This document shows, piece after piece, positions 13,032 to 24,800 of a DNA stretch of 64,000 bases. Position 1 is the first letter of the stretch, and each line of letters opens with the position of its first letter. Below the pieces are notes generated by a model. That model worked only from the letters and a program-made list of their open reading frames with translations, did no database searches and was not told the origin of the DNA. Both the position numbers and the translations under genes were made by a program. Source of the DNA: Toxoplasma gondii ME49 (taxonomy: Eukaryota; Apicomplexa; Conoidasida; Eucoccidiorida; Sarcocystidae); the NCBI RefSeq assembly GCF_000006565.2, contig NC_031480.1, positions 2,701,529 through 2,765,528 of the forward strand. The letters run 5' to 3'.

Positions 13032-14414
13032 TATACGTACTTCTCGGTTCATTTTTAGATTCGTTTCGGAGTCTTTTGAAGGTGCTTCAAGCTCGTTAGG
13101 GAAACCTCGTTGAGTTCGGAGATGGCCGGTGGCCGTGAGTCGTGTAGCGATCTGTGATTCCTGACGCAGAGAAGTCGCAGGTGTCTTCGAAGGAAGAGCA
13201 GCAGTCGACCAGGACCAGTCCGGTGGCAAGGTATAGGGTGGCTGCTCTCCCCTGTCGCATGTTGCTATTGGAACATCACGTATGCCAGTAACTAGCTGAC
13301 TGTACGATCATTAACGAGTGCCGGACGAACTGCGCGTACGAGGGAAGTCTGCAAGTCTTCGGAGTAGTACGCCGTTCGCTGAAGCAGGGCCAGGGGGGCC
13401 AGAAGCGACCGTATCCCTCCCGTCACGCGACTTGCACACAGCAGACGCAGAAAAAAGTCCAGTTTTCTCCGTAAAAGTTTCAGCCTTGGAAAAATATCGC
13501 AAGAGCGAAAAGGGAACTCTGGACTTGTGGAAATGAAGTGCGTCGGGACGAGGAGACAGAGTGGCGCAGAACCGAGAAAAAGCTGGAGTGGGAGAAGCGA
13601 CGAGAGGAGGGCTCTCCTGCCTCATGTGTGGTTTGCTGTTCTTTTTTGATAAAGTTCTTTTGAAAAACCAAAGACCCCGAAAGCAAGAGAAGGACTACAG
13701 AGAGGTTGGTTTCGACAGCGACGCGGTCAGCGTTTTCGATCCGTCGACCGTGTTCCCCGTCTTTTCTTGTCTCGACAAGAACAGACACTTTTCGAAGAAA
13801 ACCCAAAAAGAGAGCTTTGCTCCATTCTCTCTTTTTTCTGCTTCGCTCGCGGATGTGAAAGTCGGAGAAAACTTTCAGAATGTTTTCAGAATCCGCCCTC
13901 AAGTGGCAGCTGACAACATAGGAGGGAAACCGGAACAACGATCTAAAGAGGACAACGTGAAAAGAAGCTAGGGAACAGAAGCAAGAAAAATAAAAGAAAT
14001 GGTAATCGGATATCGGCGGGAGAAGGTAGAGATCCTCAATCTCCCTTTCACGATCGTCTCTTCTAGTAAAAGATAGAAGCAACGATTCGGCAGGGAACCA
14101 ATCGCTACAGGATTTAAGTGAGAGTCTTCCATCCTATTTCATGGTGTGTACAGAGACGGTGTCTGGTGAGACTGGAAAAACAATTGAAAAAAATGCAACC
14201 TTGCATTCTACCAGGGCGCCTCGCCCCCTCGGAGACGGAACCCAAATCGTGGAAGAAAATGTTTCTGCGTTGGCCTTCCTTGTTCCCACGGAGCGCTTAA
14301 AAATCTTCGGACTAGACCAAGACACACAGGCGCATCATTGGAAACACAATGTCGATGAACCCATCGAAATACACACTGAAAGATACACACAAACTATACA
14401 CAGTGACTGACTAT
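12214..14414. other. Convergent intergenic spacer
   Basis: This lies between the stop of the large + gene and the stop of the - strand TauE/SafE gene, so it should hold both 3' UTRs. It contains an AT/GATA-type microsatellite at about 12963-13028. The short ORFs (for example 13561-13971) have intron-like or random composition. I see no gene. Confidence 0.6.
12963..13028. repeat. ATCT/AT microsatellite
   Basis: Tetranucleotide TATC-type repeats grading into (AT)n within the convergent spacer. Confidence 0.85.
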
Positions 14415-16552
14415 TCAAGAGTGCACAAAGAGGAGGCGATGGCGTTCTTGACAAGCGTCCTGAATTGTCAGAGGTTTTTCTTTTCCAGTTGCCACGGACC
14501 GGAAGTGGTGATAGCCGAAGGAGAAGAGCATGCAGACCATGCTGAGGAGCGTCGTGAAGGCGAGAAGAAGCGTGAGGTACGATTGTCTCCGCGTCCGCTT
14601 CAGAGCCCTGGTGACGCACATGAGGCCGACCGCTCCTGCGGCTGCGGCGACGAGGAAAAAGTTCAGTGAGTCCACAAAGTTCAGGCGACCCAGTGTCGCA
14701 TACTGCAGTGCGTTGGCAGAAGAAGTGAAGAAGATCATGAAGTTCGCCGTAGTCACTGCAGACAGCGAGTTGAGTCCGATTTCCAGCAGCAAAGGCCCTT
14801 TGATGAGGCCGCCTCCGATCCCGAGAGACCCAGCCGCGACACCCGCCAAGAGCGAGAGAAAAGGGTACAGCACAACCGTTCGCGGGGACACCCAGCCGAG
14901 CCCCCCGTGTTCGACGTCTTCGTCTTGAATCCCCAGTTGTTCTCGTCGCCGCTTCGATTTGAGGAGCCACCGGGCGTAGAGCGCAGTTGCAAAGACATGG
15001 AAAGAAATCAGGAACAAAATCAGCGCCTGCTGCCATGCCTCCCCACAGACGACGGCCACAGGGCCGCCTGCCGCCAGGAGACACAGTGTATTGACAGCGA
15101 CGTCAAAAATCAGGTACACGAGGCTTATCCACGAAGGGTGGTGCTTCGCCTCCAGTATCTCTCTGCGCTCCTTCAGAATCACTGCACTTTCTGCCGAAGA
15201 CGAGGGCAAAAGCGCCTCGCCTTTCGCTCCCAAATCGTCCGCTTCGCAACCCTCCGGAAGCGGATCCAGTAGCACCTGCGGTGTCTCCATCATTTCAGCT
15301 AGCGAAGACACCGCAAGAAAGTTCTCGCCGCACGCGGGTGCCGAGGAGGCGCGCGGCTCCTCTTCCGCCAGCAGCGACGAAGTTTCTTCTTCTCGGTCTC
15401 GTGTAGACAGCGAGTGGTGTTCTCTCGACAGAACGGCTGAGGAGAAATCGCAAGAGGCGGCGCCGAAGAAGAAATCAGGGGAAATGGGGAAGACACAACA
15501 GAAAACAAGAGGTTTACAGGCGAAATGGCGAAAAAAACGCTTTACGCACACACAGGCTCATCCTTATTCATGTTCGCACTCGAGATACACAAGTCAATGA
15601 GACACCCAAGCCTCTCTTTGCGTTTCTTCACCTTTTGTTTACTTTCCTTGAGAGAACAAAACTCCGCTCAAAACCCAGAAGCTCTGGATGCGATGTGACG
15701 CGAAACGTTTCCCCTTATCTCCTCGTCCATGTGGGACGTAAGAAAGCTCACAGCACTGTGTTACACTCTACTTATATATATGTATATACATATATATATA
15801 TATATATATAAATACATATATAAGTATCTGTGTATATATGCATGTACGTGGATATACGTTGTCTGTCGCTGTCAACGTTAGTGATGACAGCAGTCCGGCA
15901 ACTCCGCCTAGAGGCTAGCAGATGCCGCGGAAGAGCACTGAAGCCGTAGGATACAACCCGGTAGAACAGTCCAACAGTACGCTATAGAAGCTGGCAGAGT
16001 GAAGAAGAAATAGTGGTGTCGATAAGGGTACCTACACAAATATGAGAACTTGGAAAGATGAGTGGAACCGCTGTCTTCTTCAACTGTGTTTCGTCCTCAA
16101 GTTGGTTTGCACTTCCGGTCCTTACCGGCTCTCTCCGCGAGTAGACGCGACTCCGTTTGGTATTGAAGAAGGCCTCTGCGCGTAGTTTTGTAGGTCGTGA
16201 AGGAGAGGACGAGGACGAGACAGCTGATGATCTGAATGTCGGTCATAACGATGTTGAGGAGAACTCCCAAAACGCCTCCCAACAGCGTAAAAGGCTCAAG
16301 AATCGCTGCCAGTTCGTACGAGATGAGCAGTAAGTTTCCAGAGGGTTGTTTTCGGCCCAAATTGAAGAGGACCGACACCAAACAAGCTCCGAAAATCGTG
16401 ACTTTCGACAGGGGAACAGCTTTGTGTACATCGTTCAGAGCCACTACGTACCCGGGGATGTACAGCGCGCCGCCTCCCGTCCCCGCCGCAGCCGCGAGCA
16501 TCGCAGCCATGAAGATGCAGCAGGACAACACAGAGCGAACCCAGACTTCCAT
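14415..16552 (-). CDS. TauE/SafE family membrane transporter, two exons
   Basis: Exons are 16552-16126 and 15436-14415 on the minus strand; they join in phase (donor GAGAGCCG|gtaagg, acceptor ctcctcag) to give 482 residues. The start ATG at 16552 has an upstream in-frame TGA. The protein is polytopic. The first half carries AAGTGGGALYIPGYV and the second half SLGIGGGLIKGPLLLEIG, the paired Gly-rich repeats expected of TauE/SafE (PF01925), in which two related four-helix halves form the pore. A hydrophilic loop of about 110 residues, rich in Glu/Ser, separates the halves. Bacterial members export sulfite, taurine breakdown products or other organic anions; the substrate here is unknown. The family call is firm, the function is not. 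Confidence 0.9.
15437..16125 (-). other. Intron of the TauE/SafE gene
   Basis: A 689-bp intron bounded by gtaagg and ctcag on the minus strand. It contains an AT/ATAC microsatellite at about 15772-15830. No other feature is seen. Confidence 0.8.
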
Positions 16553-19500
16553 GGTGTCTGACGGTGCGGCGTTGGAGACAGAACAACTTGCGTCGAAAGC
16601 TCGCAGTCAAGCCGAAAAGAACGGTTGGCGGAGAAGAGATCTCGAGAGGAGAAAGGCCAAAGATTCCACTTCGGAGAAAAACTTTGTGTGGCCAACACAG
16701 ACAAGGTGGAGAAATGGAATCGTCAACATTGCGTCTCGTGGTGCCGCGAAGAAACCTGGAGAAAAGGCGAGGAGACAAACGTAGACGAACGAAATCTATT
16801 TCTCATGTCGTCTTTCTTCGAGGTTGTGCTTGTCCCCGCATTTCAAGAGATGTTTGCAGGCACAGACAACTAGGAGACTCAAGGAAGACGAGACCTGTTT
16901 GCCGCTGGTCACCGCCCTTGCTCATGTGCTCAGAGATGCGAAGAGGTTGGGGAGGGAAAAGTCAACGGTAGGTTTGGTCTCTGAGTTCGTGCTTCTTCGC
17001 CTTCTTGGTCAAGATGTCTTTCAAAAGATACGGAGTAGCAATCCAAGACAAACAGAGACAAAGGGAGTGGCAACTGCGGTTGACGAGCGGATGACAAACA
17101 AGACGAAGCGGAGAGACTGATACGTGACGGAGAGGAAGCGAAAGAAGAAAAGGGACAAGAGAAATGAAGGGTACGTGGAAGACCGTGAAGGGGAAGCGAG
17201 TCGCAAAAAAGTTCTCGCAGGCTGGAAGAGCGCATTTCCTCACATGGCGCGATACAGGCGCCAGATGCGTGAGGAAAAAGGCAATCAAAAGCAGTTTACA
17301 TGTGGAGACGTTCATGAAACGAAGGCTGCGTCCGAATGCGGATGTGCGAGGCGCATGGGTTCGTTCGGTAGGACAGTATACATATCAGAGGGTCCGTCGA
17401 CTGGCTGTAGGGCAGACTGCCTGCAGCAAAGAAGAAAAAGCGAAACAGTTAGAGACAGACGATCACAAGGACGGTTCTTTTCAGAAATGGATACTGAAAA
17501 AGATGAGCAAAGTGACAATGAAGCACAGATACAAGGCAAATCAGAGAACGGGAAGTTGCGGTCACCGCGGAGATCCGCTTTGACCCCGGCAGATTTGAAA
17601 CGCCGTCCACCGCGGCGCGAGAGAAAGGAATGAATCGAAGAACAAGTCGGTAAAATGCGTGAAAGACAACACCCTTGGCTGGTTTGTTGCTTTCACGTGG
17701 AAGCTGCGAAAGGAGATGCAAAAGTTGGGAGGAAATTCTCAAACACTCACCACGGAAAATGAGGAAGACCCGGTGGTGACAAAGCCGCACCGCAAAACGC
17801 CGGCACTTTGCCAGTGACAGAGCGTCCGCGTTTCAAGTTTCTTCCCGTGAGTTTTGTTCTGAAAGCAGTGGTGACAGAGAGAGCCACGATTTTCGCTCTG
17901 AAAATATGGACGAACTCAACGGCCTACGTGGCGAAGTGGTGAGCAGTTCCAGTCATGAGAAGTTCACCGCTCATGAGCTACAGACAACGCGAGCGCCGCA
18001 GAGATTCGTTGTGTCCTCTCTCTTTCCGGTCGCGCAGACTGCTAGCCACTCAAGATGTCTCCACCCGCATGTCTCTACGCACATGCAGGTGAGCCAGGTT
18101 GCCCTGAAAAAGAGGCGCAGAATGGAAGTTTAGTGGAAATGGAGTGGCTCTGGATCGGTGGAGGGTTGACTTCCGTGCCATTTTGCAAGGAGTGTAGAAG
18201 GGAAAGAGTCCCCTTCTTGCGAGTCCGTACCGCGCGAGCCATGCCTGCCACGGTTCGACTCGGCAGAGAGACTGGGATACCAGGCTCGTGACATCTGCAG
18301 ATACACATGCATGCCGAAGTTAGATCCTAATCGTCATATTGCATCTGCCTGGCATACAGGTGTGTTCAACGTTTTGAGTTAATTTGTCTCGTCAGGCATC
18401 CGCAAAGAGGGAGGGACTGCCGACAGGGCGAAAACTGGCATGTACGGAAGAGATATCGAAGGGACCCTTTGGAAATGCCGGTAACTCTTGCTGAATCTGT
18501 GCCGTCTAGAGGAACGGATTGGCGCGGGACTACGGTACGACCTGTTGTTTTCCTCCGTTCTGGTGGCTGCGCTGTTCTGTCTGGATTCTGCAGGGCACTG
18601 CCCGATGTGGCGGGCGGCAAGGAGGGACGAAAAAAGCCGAAAAAAAGTATTGTAGGCAAATGGGCAGCTACGGCTACGGAAACAACAGTTCCGGCGTCTC
18701 CGTGAAAAGCTGGTAAGGCAAAACAGACTCCTGATTTATGCTAGAGTTCACGGTTGCAGCACTCGTGAAACATGGTCTCTCTCGAGGCCTGTCGTCCAGC
18801 GACAACACTGACATTGTCAGTCTTTTGTCTCGCTGTCAATGTGTGACTCCATTCGGGGTTTGTTTTTGCCGCACAGTCGCACGCAAAAGAGCGCTTAATT
18901 GAAGGGATACAGACTGTGCTGCGTTCTCAACACAAAGAAAGGTACAGGCAGCTCGCGGTCGACCTCCAACCTCAGTATACCTTTGTGGGTTAGCCTGCAG
19001 TAGAATCGGCTAGTTTGTACAGACGATGATTGTTTTTACATTCCTGTTCGCCTCTCTCTGCCATTTACGGCCTCGCTGATAAATTTATCGAGAAGGCAAA
19101 CAGGAAAAAGGCACCGGGCATTTGGCAAGAATACAGCAGACACTTTCTTATTGACCCCTGGCATACGTTGCTCTGTCACTGACTGTTTGCCACTGCCCCG
19201 CCATTGCAGTTGGGAATGCCGGGAGGCTGATGCACGCTGCCTCGCCAACTGCTGCTCCCTCTTCAGCTGACTGTTGCGACGTTTTCTGAGAACTGCGTCT
19301 AGTGTTTCCACCGCACTCTTGTCCCCTATTGACCCTGAATCTGTCTCACCATGCTCCCCGAAGAAAATGAGTGTGTCCACATGAGGTATTGGTTATTAGA
19401 CTCGCTTCAGCCACTGCTTAGCTAGGCATTCTGCATGGTCTCCATGTAGCCTACTTGAGACCCCCCGGACATCCTCTTAGGAGGATTTGCAGGTGATCTG

Positions 19501-21803
19501 CCCCCCAAGCTGTCATCCACAAACAGGCGTGTGATCTAAGTTGGAGCTTGTTTGTTGAATCTGCAAAGCCGTCCTCATTTCTCGGCGAAAGCCTTGCTAT
19601 GCATATGACTGGGTTGATGCTTGTGAACAGAGGAAAAAGAAACGTAGTGCGAAGTTCGTTTAGGACTCAAGACTACCGAGGGGAGGGTGACATTCTCTGC
19701 TTTCTTTTTGATTTTGCAAGGCCTCTTGCTAGCTGATCGCTGCGCACTTTTCCTTAGAAAACCAACTGACGCTACGGAGGCGATTCTGGTCAGCGCGATG
19801 GTCGCTCATCTACAATAGACATGTTTTGTTAGGGTGTGTCGCTGTTTTGTCTGCGTGTATTTGCTGTCACTGCATTTGTCTGCCGACCACACGCAGATCA
19901 CAACTTGTCCAAGGGAAGATACCAAACCTAATTCCGTTGAAATCTGTGCGTTGTCGCTGGTACATTTATCAACGGGCGAAGAGCATCTCCGTTTCTTTTC
20001 TCGTCCGAAGTAGAGCAGGAATCCCCCCCTGTTCAAAGAGCGTTGATGCACATTGCCCCTCAACAGCGATTCTACTCGTGTGTGTGTTCCTGACGGAAAC
20101 CTCCGTAAGAAACGAAGACACGGCAACCGCCGGTCCATCGGCCTCTAGTCGGCGAAATAATCTCGTCAGGCGCGAACAGAATGCAGTGTGCACGAGAACA
20201 TGAACGAAAGCGGTTTCGTGGGGGAAGCCGCGTTCGAGTTCGTTTCTTCAGTGTCTTTGCAAAAGCGTACAGTTTTCCACGACTGTGCGCTAAACCAGAG
20301 TATTGTGTGTCTTGTTCCCCGCCGATTTGGCCTACGAACCTAGAACTACGTAGCCCGTTACTTTCGTCTCAAAAAGCCGAAACAGAACGAGGGAAAGCCG
20401 ACGGGAAATTGTGTGTTTCTTCCTGCGCTCGGCCTCGTTTCGCCCCCAGCGACCACCCGCAAATGCAGTCTAGGACTTCCTTTGTCTCGTGCAGCGTCCC
20501 GCGGTTGCCTGGTCACCGGTCTGAAACAATAAATGGCCCACGTCTGCAGCAAATAAGAATGAACCCTCGGCTTTAAGCTTGATTTCCGCTTCTCTTACCT
20601 CGGAGGGGGTCTTCGTGTTCCTCCAAAAATCTCTAAAGACCACTACGGAGTCCTTGTCTTGCTACGCACTCGCGCGGAGGAGAGCCGGGCGGCCGCGTTC
20701 GTCTTCGCTCAACCGTATTTTGCCCTTCCGGCGCTTTCGAATCTACAACTCATATCGATGCGGCGATTCAAGAAGGAAGCCGGAGGAGATTCTTATCAAC
20801 ATGCTCTCATTCATCTCGACAGCGTAGCGCGCTGAACTCGCCTTAACCGTAGATGCAAAGACCGCAGTGGCCTTTAAAAATCCATAAACCTCCAGTTTGA
20901 CGCTTCTGCCGTCTTGGTTTCGCGGCAGCAGTGTGACCAGCGGCCAGCCGCTGCCATGTACCCCTCAAGGCGCAGCAGGTGCGCGCGTCTTGTGGCTCCT
21001 GTATTTCTTGCTGCCTTAACAGAATGCTGTTTGCTTTTCCTCTCGGGTGTTTGTTATTTCCTCGAGTTTCCGCCGTCTGAGCAGGCGAAGCTGCCCCGCA
21101 GTTCAACCGCTTCCGAGCACCTCCTCGACGCCTCACATGATCGTCGTCGGCGAGCGGTCGAAGGAGGGTCCTGGATCTATGTTGTGGAAACGGGAAGCGG
21201 CGATTTCGCCTTCGTTTTACTGAAGTTCTTCTGTGTTGCTACGAAGCAGTGTGTGCCGCAGTCGCTTTGAGCCGTCTTTCGCCGGACGGAAAAATTTTGC
21301 GAACGAGATACAAATTGTGCGGCTTCTTGATGTCTTGCTCTTGAACACTACAATGCCATGTATGCAAGTTCAGCGTTTCGTTTTAGCGCGCTCTCAGATT
21401 TGAGGACCGAAGACTTGCCTGGTGCAGCACCGGCCCTGCGGTGTATGAGCACTTCACCGAACGACCCAACGGCTTCGGATGAGATGCGAACGACTTGGTC
21501 TGGTCCGTCCCTCTCGACATTCTCTCTGCATGCAGAACCGTTCTCATTTCGTCTCTCTCCTTTCTGACTCTCTGCCCACTCCAGGAGCGGAAGATGTCTC
21601 GCTGACGAGCGTCTTCAAAAGCCGGCGAGGCTCCGCCCCTCAGTTGGGATCACTGTAGACAACTCGGACGCCGCCAACAGGAGAGTGCAGACTGGCGTCC
21701 GCTTCTCCGTTTTCTTCCAAGGCAACTGTTTTTGTAACGGACTCCCTTCGCCTCTTTGTCCCCTTTTCTCTGCCTTCCTTGCTCGCCTTTTCTTGAGGCC
21801 ACC
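16553..21803. other. 5.2 kb spacer between divergent genes
   Basis: This region lies between the start of the TauE/SafE gene (-) and the ATG of the Ser-rich giant (+), so it should hold two promoters and 5' UTRs, possibly with non-coding first exons. Base composition is more even and AT-richer than in the genes from about 18700 to 20900. The best open stretch is 19380-19036 (-), 114 codons with Arg/Gln-rich helical sequence. It begins at a non-ATG codon only a few codons after an in-frame stop, and no splice acceptor is obvious. I do not call a gene. Confidence 0.5.
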
Positions 21804-24800
21804 ATGTCGAGTTCTGCGTCCTCGCGCAGCGTGGAGAGCAGCCCAGCCAGGAGCTCCGCAGCTTCGTCGTCCTCCTCCTCAGAGCAGCACGTCGCCGGCG
21901 GTCGACTCTCTTCTTCCCAGGTGAACAGTACCTCCGTTTCGTCTCAGTCTTCCTCGTCGCGGAGAGCGAGGGATGACTGGTGCCAAAGCAGTCACTCGTC
22001 GAGCAGCGGGAGCGCGAGCTCTGACAGCTCCAGTTTCTGTCGGGGATCACGAGACAGCTCCTCAGCGTCGGTTTCTCGGGGAACGTGGAGGGTGGACAGA
22101 GATTCTTTCTCTGTGTCCGGCACAAGTAGGAGTCGCCTGCTAAGCTTCCCCGGGAGCTCTCACCAGCCGAATCGCACAGAAAACGCTTCGCATCCGGACG
22201 ATTTGTCGTCGTTCAGAGACTCGTGTGTAAGACGAGACACGGATACTGCCGAGCGAGTGGCGACTGTGAGAGTCAACTTCCCTTCCCGACAAAATAATGA
22301 CTCTTCGTCTGGCACATGCACCTCTCCGATCTCGTCTTCCTGCGACTACTCTGCCACTGAGTCTCATTCCTCTGCGTCGCCTTCCCTCCGCCCGTCCAGT
22401 GGCGTCGTCTCCTCTTCTCGCTCGTCGTCTCGCCCTGGAGCTGCTCTCCCGCTCTCCGTCTCGTCTTCTTCTCTGTTGAGTCAGAAGAAAGGACGGAGAA
22501 AGGAGGCAGAGAGTCTTGTCGACTCCTCCTCGACGCACTCCAAACAGCGGGACTCCGCCGCCTGCCGCTTGCTCCGCGTCTCCCCGTCTGCGTCAGAGAC
22601 AACGTCTGTGTGCCGAATGTCCTCCGGTTCGGGGACCGCCAGAGTCGCGCGCCTGGAGCATCAGGTTGAGGCCTCCTTCAATCCTGAAGAATACCCTGAG
22701 TGTTTCGTCTGTCATCCATCCCTCGTGGCGCCTTCTCGCCTGCGAGAAACCGGGAAAGCACAGAGAGATCAACGGGGTCTCTATACTCGGTTCGGGCGTC
22801 TCCACCTTTCCCCACAACGACTCTCTGTGGAGGCAACTTGTGTGTATGGGCACTGCTCGAGTCCGCCTCTGTCTCATCTTGGAGCGGGCGCGGAGAACTC
22901 TGAGGGGACAAACGACTTGGCTCTTTCGAATGAAGACAAGAAGGGAGAGACTCAAAATGCGCGGAAAAGGAGTGCCAGCGCTTTCTCGGAGTCCGTCTCA
23001 TTCCGGGAGGACACTCGCCGGGGGTCTCTACTCTCTGTCTCTCTCCCCGCTGCCTCTTCGGTGCTCGGGTCCGATCTTCTCTCTCCTTCTCTGCGCGAGG
23101 TGTACAGACACCGGGGAGACTCATACCTCTCTCGGTTCAAAGGAGGGAGTTCTCTCCTTCCTGCTCCACGCCGCTCTTCCTGTTGCGTGTCTTCTGTTCC
23201 GCCTTTCCCCGAGAGTGAGAAACGAAACGCAGGAAGCGACAGACGACCTACGAGGTCTGCGTCGTTATCTTCGCTTCTCCCCAATCAGCCTCCTGCCTCT
23301 TCTTCTCGGCGGCCGAGTTGCTCGTTCTCTCTTCTTCCTGCTCCCCTCTTCTCCTTCGGCCGCCGCGACCCGGGCGGTTTCGACACAGACGACGCCTGCC
23401 TCCGCCACGACAAGGAGTCAGGTGTATGTACACCCGCTGGAACTGATCTGTTTGTCGACGTCAGTCGCGAAATTCGCATCATCGACGCGCTCTCCGAGAT
23501 TCAGAAAGAGTCGCTCATCGCGGCGCACTGCCTTGACCACAGCGCGGCCCTTTCTGAGGCGAGTGCTCCCCTCGATGCGTCCCCTTCTTCTTCGACCGTC
23601 CCTCACGTGTCTCCTTCCTCTGTCTCCTCTTCGCTCGGGCGTCTCCACAGCAGCGAAAAACAGACCGACTGTCTGCGCTTGAGGGGCTCTCGCGGTCTCC
23701 AAAGAAGACAGAGACACACCTGTAGCGTCGCGCCGTCTAGCGCAGATCCCCTGGCGCCTTCTTTTCTCCAGCCTCATCCTTCTTCAAAGCAACTCAATCA
23801 GCTCCTCGACCACTGGCGATCTGGGAGGGTGTCTGTGCCTCGCGGCTCTCGTGTGGAGACGCGTGGAGAAGCGTCTTGCCATGCCTTCGATGCCTCCCCC
23901 TCATGTCCGCCTTGTTCTTCCCAGTCCCTCGGCTCGGCGGCACCCAACAACGCATGCAGTCGAGCAGCCTACGGCGCGCGCCTCGAGGCTCAGGCGAACG
24001 TCCTGAGCAACCTAGACAGCAGGCAAGGAGGCAGGAAGGAGGAAGAGGCAGCCGATGGAGGAGAAGACGGAGAAGAAGGCAGTCGACGGCTGTCTCAGCA
24101 GACCAGACCGGAAGGCGTGGAGGACCGGAGGGGATGGACAGCAATTGAGGAGTTCAACGACTGTGACGGAAACGTTCCCCGAAGATCCCAACTCGCCGAC
24201 TTCCTCCGAACCTGCCATGTAAGCCGTTCACAAGTCGGCAGTGTGCTCGGAACTCACGCGAAGGAATCGAGTCAAGACGGAGAAGGAGAAGATCAGACGG
24301 GCGAAGACAAAGGAGACGCGGGAGATAGATGTGTCACCCACGAAGACGATGGGGGCATTCTCTGTCGCTCTTTGGAGAGCCGCAAGTCGGAGGCAAAAGG
24401 GTACGCGATGCGAAAGGGAAGCCAGAAGGAACGCGTGGAGAAGGAACGCATGGAAGGAAGCCCCGCGAAGAGGCGAGGACCGTTTCCCGGGGGCGGCGAA
24501 ACATGGACGCTTCCAGCATATGAAGCAGACGGCTTGTCCTCGCCTCGCGGGAGGGAGGTTGTGGCCTCCTGTTCTTCCGCCGGACGCCTCGAAACTTCTT
24601 CCAAAGACGCCTCGCTCTCTTGCTCAGCTTTTGCAGGCAGCGAGAATGAACGTCTGCGAGCCTGGGCTCTCCAGGCGCCGAGTGCGGAAGCCTTCGATCG
24701 CGTCGACCTCGTCGTGCGGCGGCTCGGCCTCCCACAGAAAACTCTACAGGAGAAACAGACAAGACCTGGGGACCCGGGAAGGAGTCTTTTAGATGAGAAG

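Noticed and set aside
17124..17633. 169-codon Lys/Arg/Glu-rich + ORF upstream of the TauE/SafE gene
   Set aside because: Composition follows local purine richness; no splice signals or conserved block; probably 5' flank or UTR.
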